From Sphingomonas sp. UV9 (GTDB lineage Bacteria > Pseudomonadota > Alphaproteobacteria > Sphingomonadales > Sphingomonadaceae): a DNA stretch of 64,000 bases. The DNA lies in assembly GCF_004101245.1 (NCBI RefSeq), contig NZ_SCIN01000003.1, positions 930,001 through 994,000 on the forward strand, in the 5' to 3' direction. A program made the translations under genes and the position numbers. Below are positions 1-8,227 of the stretch, in pieces. The first letter of the stretch is position 1, and every line of letters begins with the position of its first letter. The notes beneath the pieces are model-generated. The model did not search any database and was not told where the DNA came from. It saw only the letters and a program-made list of their open reading frames with translations.

Positions 1-851
1 AATACCAGTTCAAGCCGCAGCGCCCGTTCGCGCCGGGCGGCGAGATTGCCGGCACGATCGATTCGATCGGTGAAGGCGTCACCGGCTGGGAAGTCGGCGA
101 CCGCGTCATCGCGATGCTCGGCCACGGCGGCCTGTGCGAGAAGGTGATCGCTGATCCCGCCAAGCTTTACCGTCTCCCCGAAGGGCGCAGCTTCGCCGAG
201 GGCGCGTCGCTGATCCTCACCTACGGCACGACGATCCACGCGTTGCTCGACCGCGGGCACATCCAGGCGGGGCAAACGCTTCTCGTCCTCGGTGCGGCAG
301 GCGGGGTAGGGCTCGCCGCGATCGAGCTCGGCAAGGCGTTCGGCGCGAAGGTCGTCGCCGCGGTCTCGTCCGAGGAAAAAGCTGCGGCGGCGAAGTCCGC
401 CGGTGCCGATGAGACGCTGATCTACGCCCGCGCCCCGTTCGACAAGGATCAGTCCAAGGCGCTCGCCGAGCAGTTCAAGGCTGCGGTCGGACGCGACGGC
501 GCGCATGTGATCTACGATCCGGTCGGCGGCGATTATGCCGAGCCGGCGCTGCGATCGATCGCGTGGGAGGGCAAGTATCTGGTCGTGGGCTTCCCCGCCG
601 GCATCCCGCGCCTGCCGCTCAACCTGACGTTGCTGAAGAGCTGCGACGTCTGCGGCGTGTTCTGGGGCGCGTTCGCGGCGCGCGATCCGAAGGCGAACCA
701 GGCGCACATCGAAACGCTCTTCGATCTGTGGGCGGAGGGAAAGATCGCGCCACGCGTGACCGAAGTCTTCGCGTTCGAAGACGGCGGCAAGGCCATCGCC
801 AAGATGGCGGCGCGCGGCGCGATCGGAAAACTCGTCGTCGAAGTCGGCTGA
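1..851 (+). CDS. Zinc-independent quinone oxidoreductase-like protein (5' truncated)
   Basis: Medium-chain dehydrogenase/reductase of the NADPH:quinone oxidoreductase class. The start lies before the window; the open frame runs from base 3 and 282 residues are visible. The visible part begins in the GroES-like domain (PGGEIAGTI and VGDRVIAM motifs). It continues into a Rossmann fold with the glycine-rich nucleotide motif LGAAGGVGLAAIELG, a later YDPVGGDY segment, and the C-terminal EDGGKAIAKMAARGAIGKLVV typical of the family. No zinc-binding cysteine cluster is visible, which fits the quinone reductase branch rather than alcohol dehydrogenases. The substrate cannot be told from sequence. It ends 24 bases before a strong hairpin shared with the convergent small gene. 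Confidence 0.85.
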   Translation, partial: YQFKPQRPFAPGGEIAGTIDSIGEGVTGWEVGDRVIAMLGHGGLCEKVIADPAKLYRLPEGRSFAEGASLILTYGTTIHALLDRGHIQAGQTLLVLGAAGGVGLAAIELGKAFGAKVVAAVSSEEKAAAAKSAGADETLIYARAPFDKDQSKALAEQFKAAVGRDGAHVIYDPVGGDYAEPALRSIAWEGKYLVVGFPAGIPRLPLNLTLLKSCDVCGVFWGAFAARDPKANQAHIETLFDLWAEGKIAPRVTEVFAFEDGGKAIAKMAARGAIGKLVVEVG

Positions 852-874
852 GGCCAGCCAATGCTTCGTTCAAT

Positions 875-908
875 CGGCTCAACCCATTCCGCTTGCCGGG
901 TTGAGCCG
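875..908. terminator. Bidirectional hairpin terminator
   Basis: Perfect 11-base inverted repeat, CGGCTCAACCC (875-885) and GGGTTGAGCCG (898-908), with a 12-base loop, between two convergent genes. Only a short T run follows on the plus strand, so the position rather than a U-tract supports terminator function. Confidence 0.7.
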
Positions 909-919
909 TTTGGAGGACC

Positions 920-1057
920 TCAGAAGAGGTTGTAGACGACCGCTGCGATCGCGGCCCAAAGCATGACGGACGCCAGCACGCCATACGCCAAGCCATGCAC
1001 GACTGGCGGTGCCGCTCGTGTCGGAGTGGTAGGTGTAGCTGCCGAAAAACCGATCAT
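920..1057 (-). CDS. Small single-pass membrane protein (45 aa)
   Basis: Unrecognised small protein of 45 residues. The N-terminal half is rich in Thr, Pro and Ala; residues about 23-43 form one hydrophobic segment (GLAYGVLASVMLWAAIAAVV), so it is probably a single-pass inner membrane protein. The start is supported by a good ribosome binding site, AAGGAGAG, about 5 bases before the ATG. It ends facing the inverted repeat at 875-908. No Cys, charged patch or known motif suggests a function. Such proteins are easily missed because a longer, implausible frame overlaps on the same strand. Confidence 0.7.
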   Translation of the reverse strand: MIGFSAATPTTPTRAAPPVVHGLAYGVLASVMLWAAIAAVVYNLF

Positions 1058-1221
1058 GATCACTCTCCTTGCTCGTGCATATTGTCACGTAGCCGTCGCA
1101 TATATCGGTCATTTCGTCGCTCTACGCTAGTAGGTTTGTACTGCGATCCCTCGATTGTTGCGCAGCGGCAGTCGGCGACCTATCTCGGGCCTGACGACGA
1201 GACTGTACGGGGACCCGCGAT

Positions 1222-1545
1222 ATGACCATTTTCGAAGATCGCGAACGCGCCAGCGAGGCCAATTTCGCGCGCGAAGAGGAGATGGCGTTCCGAATTACCG
1301 CGCGCCGCAATCGGCTGCTCGGGGGATGGGCCGCGCACGAGATGAAGCTCACGCCGGAAGAAACCGACGCCTATGCGACAGCGCTCGTCCATGCCGATAT
1401 GGAAGGTGGCGGTGACGATGATGTCGTGCGCAAACTGGTCGGCGACCTGACTGCGGCTGGGCTCGATCACGACGAGGCGACGGTCCGTCGTGCGCTTGCG
1501 CAGCAGATGATCGAGGCGCGACGCCAATTGTTGGAGGCGCGCTGA
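1222..1545 (+). CDS. DUF1476 protein, F1-ATPase inhibitor zeta-type
   Basis: A 107-residue DUF1476 protein. The family includes the zeta subunit of Paracoccus-type alphaproteobacterial F1Fo-ATP synthase, which blocks wasteful ATP hydrolysis by inserting its N-terminus into F1. The start MTIFEDRERASEANFAREEE matches the family's charged, helical inhibitory N-terminus, followed by the conserved RNRLLGGWAA segment and a helical bundle ending in QQMIEARRQLL. It is two bases from the bolA gene and shares its direction with bolA and grxD, a frequent alphaproteobacterial order. Function here is inferred from family membership. Confidence 0.88.
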   Translation: MTIFEDRERASEANFAREEEMAFRITARRNRLLGGWAAHEMKLTPEETDAYATALVHADMEGGGDDDVVRKLVGDLTAAGLDHDEATVRRALAQQMIEARRQLLEAR

Positions 1546-1546
1546 T

Positions 1547-1777
1547 ATGCCGATGGCTGCCGACGACATCGCTACGATGATCCGTGACGCTATCCCCGAC
1601 GCGCAGGTCGAGATTACCGATCTGGCGGGCGACGGCGATCACTACGCCGCAAAAGTCATCGCCCCGAGCTTTGCGGGGATGAGCCGCGTGAAGCAGCACC
1701 AGGCCGTCTACGCCGCGCTCGGCGGGCGGATGGGCGGCGTCCTGCACGCGCTGCAACTTACGACCGCAATTTCCTGA
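1547..1777 (+). CDS. BolA/IbaG family protein
   Basis: A 76-residue BolA-like protein. BolA proteins bind monothiol glutaredoxins through a bridging [2Fe-2S] cluster and act in iron sensing or Fe-S delivery. The sequence shows the family's compact alpha-beta fold: an N-terminal helix (IATMIRDAIP), strands around VEITDLAGDGDHY, and the conserved FAGMSRVKQHQAVYAAL helix with the histidine used for cluster binding. Directly downstream, 10 bases away, is a CGFS monothiol glutaredoxin, its expected partner, so the pair very likely forms the BolA-Grx complex. Translation probably couples to the upstream DUF1476 gene. Confidence 0.9.
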   Translation: MPMAADDIATMIRDAIPDAQVEITDLAGDGDHYAAKVIAPSFAGMSRVKQHQAVYAALGGRMGGVLHALQLTTAIS

Positions 1778-1787
1778 GGACCGACAC

Positions 1788-2111
1788 ATGACCGACGACT
1801 CCAACGCCCGCATCGACACCCTGGTCAAAGCCAGCCCCGTAGTGCTGTTCATGAAGGGCAGCCCGCTATTCCCACAGTGTGGCTTTTCCAGCCGCGCGAT
1901 CGCGATCCTCAACCATCTGGAGGTTGAGTTCGAGAGCGTCGATGTCTTGCAGGACCAGGGCATCCGCCAGGGCATCAAGGCCTATTCGGACTGGCCGACG
2001 ATCCCGCAGCTCTATGTCGACGGCGAGTTCGTCGGCGGCTCGGATATCATGATGGAAATGTACGAGAGCGGCGAACTGGCCCAGCTGTTCGAGAAGCAGA
2101 AGGCCGAATGA
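1788..2111 (+). CDS. grxD: Monothiol glutaredoxin (CGFS type)
   Basis: A 107-residue single-domain monothiol glutaredoxin that holds and hands on [2Fe-2S] clusters in the cytoplasm. The hallmark CGFS active site is at residues 31-34 within LFPQCGFSSRA. The cis-proline segment is DWPTIPQLYVDGEFVGGSD and the glutathione-binding GG follows. Length and layout match Grx4/GrxD. It follows bolA in one operon, consistent with a BolA-glutaredoxin Fe-S complex. Regulation is not visible. Confidence 0.95.
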   Translation: MTDDSNARIDTLVKASPVVLFMKGSPLFPQCGFSSRAIAILNHLEVEFESVDVLQDQGIRQGIKAYSDWPTIPQLYVDGEFVGGSDIMMEMYESGELAQLFEKQKAE

Positions 2112-2588
2112 TCCTCGAGTAGAGGGTCAGGCGCCACGCGGTGCCACCCTTCTCGACAACAGTTCAAATGGTGCGCGATGTGCATAAGAACCGTCGCCAC
2201 CACCCCGATAAGAGGATGCCGATCCCGCCCGTCACCCCAGTAAAAGCTGTGGTGTGACGGCTCGGGACGCGACATCCGCCCAGCCCCCGCAATTCGCCGA
2301 TACGAATACCGAACACACAGCCAATCTCGCCAAGTGTGGAGCAGCACCGGGGCGGGTGGATCGACGAGAGACCGGACGGTAGCGGTCGATCCACCCTGCA
2401 TGAACGCGGACGCGCTCGGTGACATCGTAGGAGACGCATCCGTCGTGCCAACCTGGATCTTCTCCGAATTTGCGCGGTCTCCAGTAGTTAACGGCATTCC
2501 CACCTGCAGGTGACGTGTAAAGAACACCGACGCTCTCCCGTACCACGCAGGCCTTGCCATCGCCGCGTGCAGCCGCCATCTCGCGTCC
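2112..2588. other. Gene-free stretch between grxD and the metallo-hydrolase gene
   Basis: No convincing gene was found in these 477 bases. Just after the grxD stop an imperfect inverted repeat (about 2120-2157, GAGGGT ... ACCCTTCTC) may terminate that operon. A second, perfect inverted repeat lies at 2354-2396. A minus-strand open frame crosses the area but has no recognised family and no clear ribosome binding site. Confidence 0.5.
2354..2396. repeat. 12-base perfect inverted repeat
   Basis: GGGTGGATCGAC (2354-2365) and GTCGATCCACCC (2385-2396) separated by 19 bases, in a gene-free region. It could be an RNA hairpin, an operator, or a remnant of a mobile element; the sequence does not decide. 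Confidence 0.6.
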
Positions 2589-3446
2589 ATGGCTGAGCAT
2601 CCGACCGGTATCCCGATCCAGCTCGAGCCGCTGGTCATTCGCGTGCTCGCGCCCAATCCTTCGCCGTACACGTACACCGGCACGCAGACGCATATCGTCG
2701 GCACCACCGATCTTGCCGTGATCGATCCCGGGCCCGACGACCCCGCGCACATCGAAGCCTTGATGCGTGCGATCGACGGCCGCCCGGTCGACGCGATCGT
2801 CGTCACGCATCACCACCGCGACCACAGCCCCGCTACGCGCCCGCTCCAGGCGATCACCGGCGCGCCGATCGTCGGTGCGGCGCCCTTCGATCTGGACGAC
2901 ACGGGCGCGCGGGCGGACGCGTCGTTCGACTCGGCCTACGCCCCCGATCGCGTTCTCTCCGAGGGCGAAACCGTCACGGGCGACGGCTGGACGCTCGAGG
3001 CGATCGCAACGCCGGGCCACACTTCGAATCACCTCGCCTTCGCGCTGCCCGAGACGAAGGCGCTGTTCTCGGGCGATCACGTGATGGGGTGGTCGACCAC
3101 GATCGTATCGCCCCCCGACGGCAATATGACGGCGTACATGGCGAGCCTCGAAAAGCTGATGGGGCGCGACGACCGTGTCTATTATCCGGGCCACGGCGAG
3201 GCGATCGACAAGCCGCAACGCCTCGTCCGCGGCATGCTCGGCCACCGCAAGCAGCGCGAGGGGCAGATTCTCCGCTTGCTCCGCGACGGCGCACGGCCGA
3301 TCCCGGCGATGGTCGAGCGGATGTATGTCGGTCTCGACCCGCGGCTCGTGCCCGCCGCCGAGCGATCGGTGCTGGCGCATCTCTACGATTTGCAAACCCG
3401 CGGACTGGTGAGCGAGGAAGGCGAAATATGGCAGACGAGAACCTGA
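2589..3446 (+). CDS. MBL-fold metallo-hydrolase (LACTB2-like)
   Basis: A 285-residue metallo-beta-lactamase-fold hydrolase. The metal motif HxHxDH is seen as H74-x-H76-x-D78-H79 in VVTHHHRDHS. Further ligands are the histidines in ATPGHTSNHLAF and YYPGHGEAI, with the aspartate in FSGDHVMG. The C-terminal about 70 residues (GHRKQREGQILRLL onward) look like the small winged helix found in LACTB2-type enzymes, which in animals act as RNases. The native substrate here is unknown. Its last 19 bases overlap the next gene, so the two are translationally coupled. Confidence 0.87.
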   Translation: MAEHPTGIPIQLEPLVIRVLAPNPSPYTYTGTQTHIVGTTDLAVIDPGPDDPAHIEALMRAIDGRPVDAIVVTHHHRDHSPATRPLQAITGAPIVGAAPFDLDDTGARADASFDSAYAPDRVLSEGETVTGDGWTLEAIATPGHTSNHLAFALPETKALFSGDHVMGWSTTIVSPPDGNMTAYMASLEKLMGRDDRVYYPGHGEAIDKPQRLVRGMLGHRKQREGQILRLLRDGARPIPAMVERMYVGLDPRLVPAAERSVLAHLYDLQTRGLVSEEGEIWQTRT

Positions 3447-4162
3447 CTTCCAATCCTCCCCCCGCGCGCAGCGGCAACGTCGGCGCCTTCCTGGCGAAGG
3501 CGGTCGGAGTGGTCGTCATCCTCGTGCTCGCGGGCTTGCTCGCCTTGTGGGGTGTACAGCGCTACGTCAGCGAGCGCCTGACCCCCAATCCGACGACGAT
3601 CGCCAGCGCCAGCCTAGAGGGCCTGCGCGAACAGAACCGCTTGTCGGCGTTCGCTGCGCGCTACGTCGCGGTCGTCACCTCGAAACAGTCGCAGCTCGGC
3701 TTCACCACGGAGAAGACGCTGATCATGCCCGGCATGGTCCGGTATGAGGTCGACATGGCCAAACTGACGCAGGCCGATGTCGCTTGGGATGCAACGTCCA
3801 AGATCCTGTCCGTGCGGCTGCCCGCGGTCGAGGCGGACGGTCCGCAGGTCGATCTGAACGCGGTCCGCGAATATGGCTCTGGCGGCGTGCTGACCACCTT
3901 CACCGATGCCGAGAAGCGCCTCGATGCGGCCAATCGTCGCGCCGGCCAGATCGAGCTGATCCGCCAGGCGCGCGAACCGCAGATGATCAAGCTCGCCCGC
4001 GACGCCACGCGCCGTGCGGTCGAGCGCAGTTTCGCAATGCCGCTGCGCGCCGCGGGGATCGACGCGACCGTTGCGGTTCGCTTCGCCGACGAACCCGTGG
4101 CGAATACGGAACGCTGGGACACCTCGCGCTCGCTGCAGGACGTGCTAGGGAATGCGCGCTAA
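3428..4162 (+). CDS. DUF4230 membrane-anchored protein
   Basis: A 244-residue protein of the DUF4230 family; function unknown. A single hydrophobic segment (about residues 20-43, AKAVGVVVILVLAGLLALWG) anchors it near the N-terminus. The rest, from about residue 50, is a globular domain predicted to be periplasmic, with the family's KTLIMPGMVRYEVDM region. I chose the ATG at 3428, just inside the 3' end of the metallo-hydrolase gene, because upstream residues in this frame read through the previous gene. nadA follows 15 bases downstream, so the three genes may form one transcript. Confidence 0.8.
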   Translation: MADENLTSNPPPARSGNVGAFLAKAVGVVVILVLAGLLALWGVQRYVSERLTPNPTTIASASLEGLREQNRLSAFAARYVAVVTSKQSQLGFTTEKTLIMPGMVRYEVDMAKLTQADVAWDATSKILSVRLPAVEADGPQVDLNAVREYGSGGVLTTFTDAEKRLDAANRRAGQIELIRQAREPQMIKLARDATRRAVERSFAMPLRAAGIDATVAVRFADEPVANTERWDTSRSLQDVLGNAR

Positions 4163-4177
4163 ACTCGGGATACGACC

Positions 4178-5161
4178 ATGGAATTGAACCAGAACTTCGC
4201 CGGCATCGACATACGCGCCGAGATCGAGCGCCTCCGCAAGGAGAAGAACGCGGTCATCCTCGCGCATTATTACCAGAAGCCCGAGCTTCAGGATCTCGCC
4301 GATTTCGTCGGCGACAGCCTCGACCTGTCGCGCAAGGCGGCGGCGACCGACGCCGACGTCATCGCGTTCTGCGGCGTGCGGTTCATGGCCGAGACCGCCA
4401 AGATCCTGTCGCCCGACAAGATCGTCGTGTTGCCGGACATGGACGCCGGCTGCAGCCTCGAGGACAGCTGCCCGCCCGAGCAGTTCGCCGCCTTTCGCGC
4501 CAAGCATCCCGATCACATCGCGCTGACCTACATCAACTGCTCGACCGAGGTGAAGGCGCTGTCCGACATCATCGTGACATCGTCGTCGGCCGACACGATC
4601 CTCGCCCAGATCCCGCCCGAGCAGAAGATCATCTTCGGCCCCGACCGCAATCTCGGCGGGTATCTCGCGCGGAAGACCGGCCGCGACATGCTGCTGTGGC
4701 CCGGCGTGTGCATCGTCCATGAGGCGTTCAGCGAGACCGAACTGATGAAGCTCAAGGCGCAGCATCCCGGTGCGCCGGTCGTCGCGCACCCCGAATGCCC
4801 GCCGATCATCCTCGATCACGCCGATTATGTCGGCTCGACCCGCGGTATCCTCGATTATGCGCTGGCGATGCCCGGTGACACGCTGATCGTCGCGACCGAG
4901 CCGCACATCATCCACCAGATGGAAAAGGCGTTGCCGAACAAGCGCTTCATCGGTGCGCCGGGCGCAGACGGCAATTGCAACTGCAACATCTGCCCGTACA
5001 TGGCGCTCAACACGCTGGAAAAGCTCTACGTCGCGCTGCGCGATCTGAGCCCGCGGATCGAGATCGAGGAGGGGCTTCGGCTTCAGGCCAAGAAGAGCCT
5101 CGATGCGATGCTGCGGATGGCGTCGAACACCGTCGGCAAGGGCGATCTCGGGCCCAAGTGA
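4178..5161 (+). CDS. nadA: Quinolinate synthase
   Basis: Condenses iminoaspartate with dihydroxyacetone phosphate to quinolinate, the second step of de novo NAD synthesis. The 327-residue protein has the three cysteines expected to ligate the [4Fe-4S] cluster: C92 in MDAGCSLEDSC, C178 in WPGVCIVHE, and one of C267/C269/C272 in NCNCNICPYM. The N-terminal HYYQKPE and GDSLDLSRKA motifs are family hallmarks. nadC follows about 360 bases downstream, but nadB (aspartate oxidase) is not in this window. A 10-base stem hairpin just after the stop marks the transcript end. Confidence 0.97.
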   Translation: MELNQNFAGIDIRAEIERLRKEKNAVILAHYYQKPELQDLADFVGDSLDLSRKAAATDADVIAFCGVRFMAETAKILSPDKIVVLPDMDAGCSLEDSCPPEQFAAFRAKHPDHIALTYINCSTEVKALSDIIVTSSSADTILAQIPPEQKIIFGPDRNLGGYLARKTGRDMLLWPGVCIVHEAFSETELMKLKAQHPGAPVVAHPECPPIILDHADYVGSTRGILDYALAMPGDTLIVATEPHIIHQMEKALPNKRFIGAPGADGNCNCNICPYMALNTLEKLYVALRDLSPRIEIEEGLRLQAKKSLDAMLRMASNTVGKGDLGPK

Positions 5162-5175
5162 TGGCCAAGGCGTGG

Positions 5176-5199
5176 ATCGGGCGGGAAACCCCGCCCGAT
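5176..5199. terminator. GC-rich hairpin terminator after nadA
   Basis: ATCGGGCGGG (5176-5185) and CCCGCCCGAT (5190-5199) form a perfect 10-base stem with a 4-base loop. It lies between nadA and a convergent small gene and so probably ends both transcripts. No U-tract follows. Confidence 0.7.
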
Positions 5200-5203
5200 A
5201 CCG

Positions 5204-5353
5204 TCAGGCCGCGGGCGCGTTTTCGTTGAGTTGGGCACGCGCCTGATCGATGTGGATCGCCGCGATCGGCAACTGAAGCGAGTCGGCTAGCTCTAGCGCT
5301 TCGTCCAGCAACGCGCTCAGTCGCGCGGTATCTGCTACCGTCTTCGTAGGCAT
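5204..5353 (-). CDS. Small hypothetical protein (49 aa)
   Basis: A 49-residue, largely helical protein (MPTKTVADTARLSALLDEAL to the C-terminal NENAPAA) with an acidic amphipathic stretch. No membrane segment, cysteine or known motif. It sits alone between nadA and nadC, on the opposite strand, and its codon use looks like that of real genes here (GC-rich third positions). Its start has no strong ribosome binding site. I do not recognise the family; conservation in other sphingomonads would be the best test of reality. Confidence 0.6.
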   Translation of the reverse strand: MPTKTVADTARLSALLDEALELADSLQLPIAAIHIDQARAQLNENAPAA

Positions 5354-5518
5354 GGCAATTCCCCAGGGCTCGATCGTGCAACTCAGTCAACTCGATTTGG
5401 TTCCAGGTTGCCCGAAATAATTTCGTCGCCCGGCGGCTGCGTAAATTTGCTGTCCCCGCGCGCAGTTTTTTGGCACCGGCGCTGGCATCGCCGGCCGGCA
5501 ATATCTGGGAGAGTTTAG

Positions 5519-6370
5519 GTGAACGCAGCATTGCCCGAAAGCGTCGACATTCCCGCGTTCGTCGCAGCGACGCTGGCCGAGGATCTCGGGACGATCGGCG
5601 ACATCACGTCCGCTGCGGTGATCCCTGTGGACGCGCGGTTCACCGGGGTGATGGACAGCCGCGACCCGATCGTCGTCGCCGGGCTCGATCTCGCCGAAGC
5701 GTTCTTCCGTGCGCTCGACCCGGACGTGCGGATCGAACGCCTGGTCCAGGACGGCCAACAGGTCGCGGCGGGCACCGAACTCCTGCGGCTCGAAGGGGCA
5801 GGGCGCGCGCTACTCACCGCCGAGCGATCTGCGCTCAACACCGTCCAGCATCTGTCGGGGATCGCGACGATGACGCGTAGCTATGTCGATGCGATAGCGG
5901 GCACCGGCACGATCCTGCTCGACACGCGGAAGACCATTCCCGGCCTGCGCGTGCTCGAGAAATACGCGACCCGGATGGGCGGCGCGCAGAACCACCGCAT
6001 GGGTCTGTGGGATGCGGCGATGATCAAGGACAATCACGTCGCGGTAGCCGGCGGCGTCGCCGAAGCGGTACGCCGCGCAAGGGCTGCGGGAATCGCGCAC
6101 ATCATCGTCGAGGTCGACCGGATCGACCAGATCGAGCCCGCGCTCGCGGCCGGGGCAACCCACCTGCTGCTCGACAATATGCCACCGGCGATGTTGCGCG
6201 AGGCGGTGACGCTGGTGGCCGGCCGCGTGCCGACCGAAGCATCGGGCGGCGTCAATCTCGACACGATCCGCGCGATCGCCGAGTCGGGCGTGACCTATGT
6301 CTCGGTCGGCCGCTTGACGCAGTCGGCACCCGCGGCGGATATAGGCCTGGACTTCGCGACCGCCGAATAG
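5519..6370 (+). CDS. nadC: Nicotinate-nucleotide pyrophosphorylase (quinolinate phosphoribosyltransferase)
   Basis: Converts quinolinate and PRPP to nicotinate mononucleotide, the step after NadA. The 283-residue protein begins at a GTG preceded by GGGAGAG. Family motifs are visible: EDLGTIGDITS near the N-terminus, the substrate loops around AERSALNTVQHLSGIAT and LDTRKTIPGLRVLEKYA, HRMGLWDAAMIKDNH, then the barrel segments VEVDRID, LLLDNMPP, EASGGVN and ISVGRLT-like VSVGRLTQSAPA. It is separated from nadA by a hairpin and a minus-strand small gene, so it probably has its own promoter. Confidence 0.96.
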   Translation: MNAALPESVDIPAFVAATLAEDLGTIGDITSAAVIPVDARFTGVMDSRDPIVVAGLDLAEAFFRALDPDVRIERLVQDGQQVAAGTELLRLEGAGRALLTAERSALNTVQHLSGIATMTRSYVDAIAGTGTILLDTRKTIPGLRVLEKYATRMGGAQNHRMGLWDAAMIKDNHVAVAGGVAEAVRRARAAGIAHIIVEVDRIDQIEPALAAGATHLLLDNMPPAMLREAVTLVAGRVPTEASGGVNLDTIRAIAESGVTYVSVGRLTQSAPAADIGLDFATAE

Positions 6371-6423
6371 CCCGTGCCAGATCCGGCACGGGCTGCGGGT
6401 TGGCCGGGTCAGGGAGTTGGACC

Positions 6424-6900
6424 ATGATCAGGCCGGTTGCCATCGTTCGCTACGAGCGGCTGTATTGGGCAGCGTTCGTGCTGGACACGGTCGTCACCGC
6501 GATGACCTGGACACAACGGGAGGCGATCGTCACCGCCTATCCGATGCTCGCAAAGTCGACATGGATTCTTCCGACGTTCCAGGCCATCGGCGTCGCGGTG
6601 ACGGTGCTGCTCTGGTACTTCACCGCTCGGGCGCCGAGCGTCGTCGCGAAATGGGTGGTCGTCGTCCTTGCCGGCCTGTCGCTGCTGACCGCGTTCCAGA
6701 CACTCGGATCGTTCGTGACCGGGAGCGCGACGCTGGGCACCGCGTCGATTGTCTCGCTGATCGCAATCGCGCTCTACGTCGCGGCCGCCGTGTACCTGTT
6801 CAAGCCCGCCAGCAAAGCCTGGTTCGGGCGAGATGCCAGAGCCGATGCCGCGCCCTACACCGATGCCTATTCAGATACCGACAAGGGAAACGCCGCATGA
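6424..6900 (+). CDS. Four-helix membrane protein of unknown function
   Basis: A 158-residue integral membrane protein. Four hydrophobic segments are visible at about residues 14-30, 45-65, 76-95 and 104-124, followed by an acidic soluble tail (ARADAAPYTDAYSDTDKGNA). The start ATG follows GGGAGTTGG. Its stop overlaps the start of the RNase T2 gene by four bases (ATGA), so the two are co-translated. I do not recognise a domain with certainty. Confidence 0.75.
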   Translation: MIRPVAIVRYERLYWAAFVLDTVVTAMTWTQREAIVTAYPMLAKSTWILPTFQAIGVAVTVLLWYFTARAPSVVAKWVVVVLAGLSLLTAFQTLGSFVTGSATLGTASIVSLIAIALYVAAAVYLFKPASKAWFGRDARADAAPYTDAYSDTDKGNAA

Positions 6901-7610
6901 TCTCCCGATTGATCCTGGCCGCCACTGCGATGGTCCTGCCGAGCGTCGTGCAGGCGCAGGCCTATCAATGCTCGGCCCCGGCGTCGGTCGAGCGCGTCCG
7001 TCCGGATCTGCCCTCGGCGAGCCAGCCGAAGCGCGACATCCCGATCGGCAGCTACACGCTCGCGATCACCTGGGCGCCGCAATATTGCCGGGACAATGGC
7101 GGTCGTGCCGGATCGACCTTCCAGTGCGGCGCGGGCAACCGCTTCGGCTTCACCCTGCACGGGCTCTGGCCCGATGGCGTCGGCAAGGATTGGCCGCAAT
7201 ATTGCCGCGACGCCGGCTTCGTCCCGCCTCCGGTGATCCGCGCGCACCTGTGTACGACACCGTCCGCGCAGTTGCTCCAGCACGAGTGGGCGAAGCACGG
7301 CACCTGCATGCCTGGCTACCGTCCGGCGAAGTATTTCAACCAGTCGGCGGGGTTGTACGGCAAGCTCCGCTACCCGGACATGGACGCGCTGTCGCGGACG
7401 TCGATGACCGCGGGACGGTTCGCGGCGGCGATGGCGCGGGCGAATCCGGGCCTGAAGCCGGACATGATGCGCGTGACCGCGACGAAGCAGGGGTGGCTCG
7501 ACGAGGTCTGGATCTGCCTCGACCGCCGCTTCCGCTACCGCCGCTGCCCCGTGCATCAGGGCGGACTCGCCCCGACGGCGCCACTCCAGATCTGGCGCGG
7601 TGGTCGGTAG
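6897..7610 (+). CDS. RNase T2 family ribonuclease, secreted
   Basis: A 237-residue endoribonuclease that would cleave RNA through a 2',3'-cyclic intermediate in the periplasm or outside the cell. Residues 1-20 (ending VVQAQA) form a signal peptide. Both active-site blocks are intact: FTLHGLWP with His88, and HEWAKHGTC with His129, Glu130, Lys133 and His134. Eight or more cysteines in the mature part fit the disulfides of the family. The gene overlaps the upstream membrane protein gene by four bases. Likely use is scavenging of external RNA, which is an inference. Confidence 0.93.
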   Translation: MISRLILAATAMVLPSVVQAQAYQCSAPASVERVRPDLPSASQPKRDIPIGSYTLAITWAPQYCRDNGGRAGSTFQCGAGNRFGFTLHGLWPDGVGKDWPQYCRDAGFVPPPVIRAHLCTTPSAQLLQHEWAKHGTCMPGYRPAKYFNQSAGLYGKLRYPDMDALSRTSMTAGRFAAAMARANPGLKPDMMRVTATKQGWLDEVWICLDRRFRYRRCPVHQGGLAPTAPLQIWRGGR

Positions 7611-7662
7611 GGACGCGCGAGCGGCGCGTAAACGCAGGCGCTTGATGTAGGCCGATCGGTTC

Positions 7663-7788
7663 GATCCTCCCCCGCCAGGGGGAGGTGGCGCCGAAGGCGA
7701 CGGAGGGGGAGGACACGCAACCGAAGTCGCCGCTTGCCGCCCCCTCCGTCAGGCTGCGCCTGCCACCTCCCCCTTGCGGGGGAGGATC
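7663..7788. repeat. Pyrimidine/purine-rich palindromic intergenic repeat
   Basis: About 125 bases with long G/C-rich complementary arms, starting GATCCTCCCCCGCCAGGGGG and ending CTTGCGGGGGAGGATC. The outer ends are complementary to each other. A related element lies at 37697-37839. It is typical of dispersed sphingomonad repeats; on the plus strand it may also end transcription of the RNase gene. Confidence 0.75.
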
Positions 7789-7875
7789 TAGAAGCGCTGG
7801 CTTCCGTTTTGACCACACGCTTCGCGGTTCCACCTTCCCCCGTCCGAACTGCGAGGGGATTACAGGCCGAGCAGC

Positions 7876-8073
7876 CTAGCGCCGGTCCTTCAACCAGACC
7901 AGCAAGGCCGCCGCCACGCCGACTCCGGTCCCTACCAGAAACCCCGGCGTCGCCTGGCCGATCGCGAAGCCGACGCCCACGCCGACGAGCATGCCGATCG
8001 CGACGAGGAAACCGCCCGCGGCGCTGGGGTCCTTGTGGGGGGGAAGGGTGTCGCGGGAAGTCGGGTCGGCCAT
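7876..8073 (-). CDS. Small glycine-rich two-helix membrane protein (65 aa)
   Basis: A 65-residue protein with a polar N-terminus (MADPTSRDTLPPHKD) and two hydrophobic, glycine-rich segments (about residues 20-40 and 43-61), the first reading FLVAIGMLVGVGVGFAIGQ. It resembles AtpZ/AtpI-like or glycine-zipper small membrane proteins in composition, but I cannot assign it. It is divergent from tamA, with about 150 bases between the two starts that should hold both promoters. Confidence 0.65.
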   Translation of the reverse strand: MADPTSRDTLPPHKDPSAAGGFLVAIGMLVGVGVGFAIGQATPGFLVGTGVGVAAALLVWLKDRR

Positions 8074-8227
8074 CGGCGTGTCCTGCCACGCGCGGCCGTC
8101 GGATGCCAGTCGCGGGTAATGCGCGATGCCCGCCGCACGCCACCCAGTTTTTGCGCCCGGACGAAACGTGGCGGAAATACGGCGTTACATACTGTTCCGC
8201 AACGACAAGCCCGGCTAGGAGCCGGAC

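Noticed and set aside
2232..3395. Minus-strand open frame antisense to the metallo-hydrolase
   Set aside because: No domain or ribosome binding site, and it overlaps a gene with an intact zinc motif. Its upstream half in the gap could still be real but nothing supports it.
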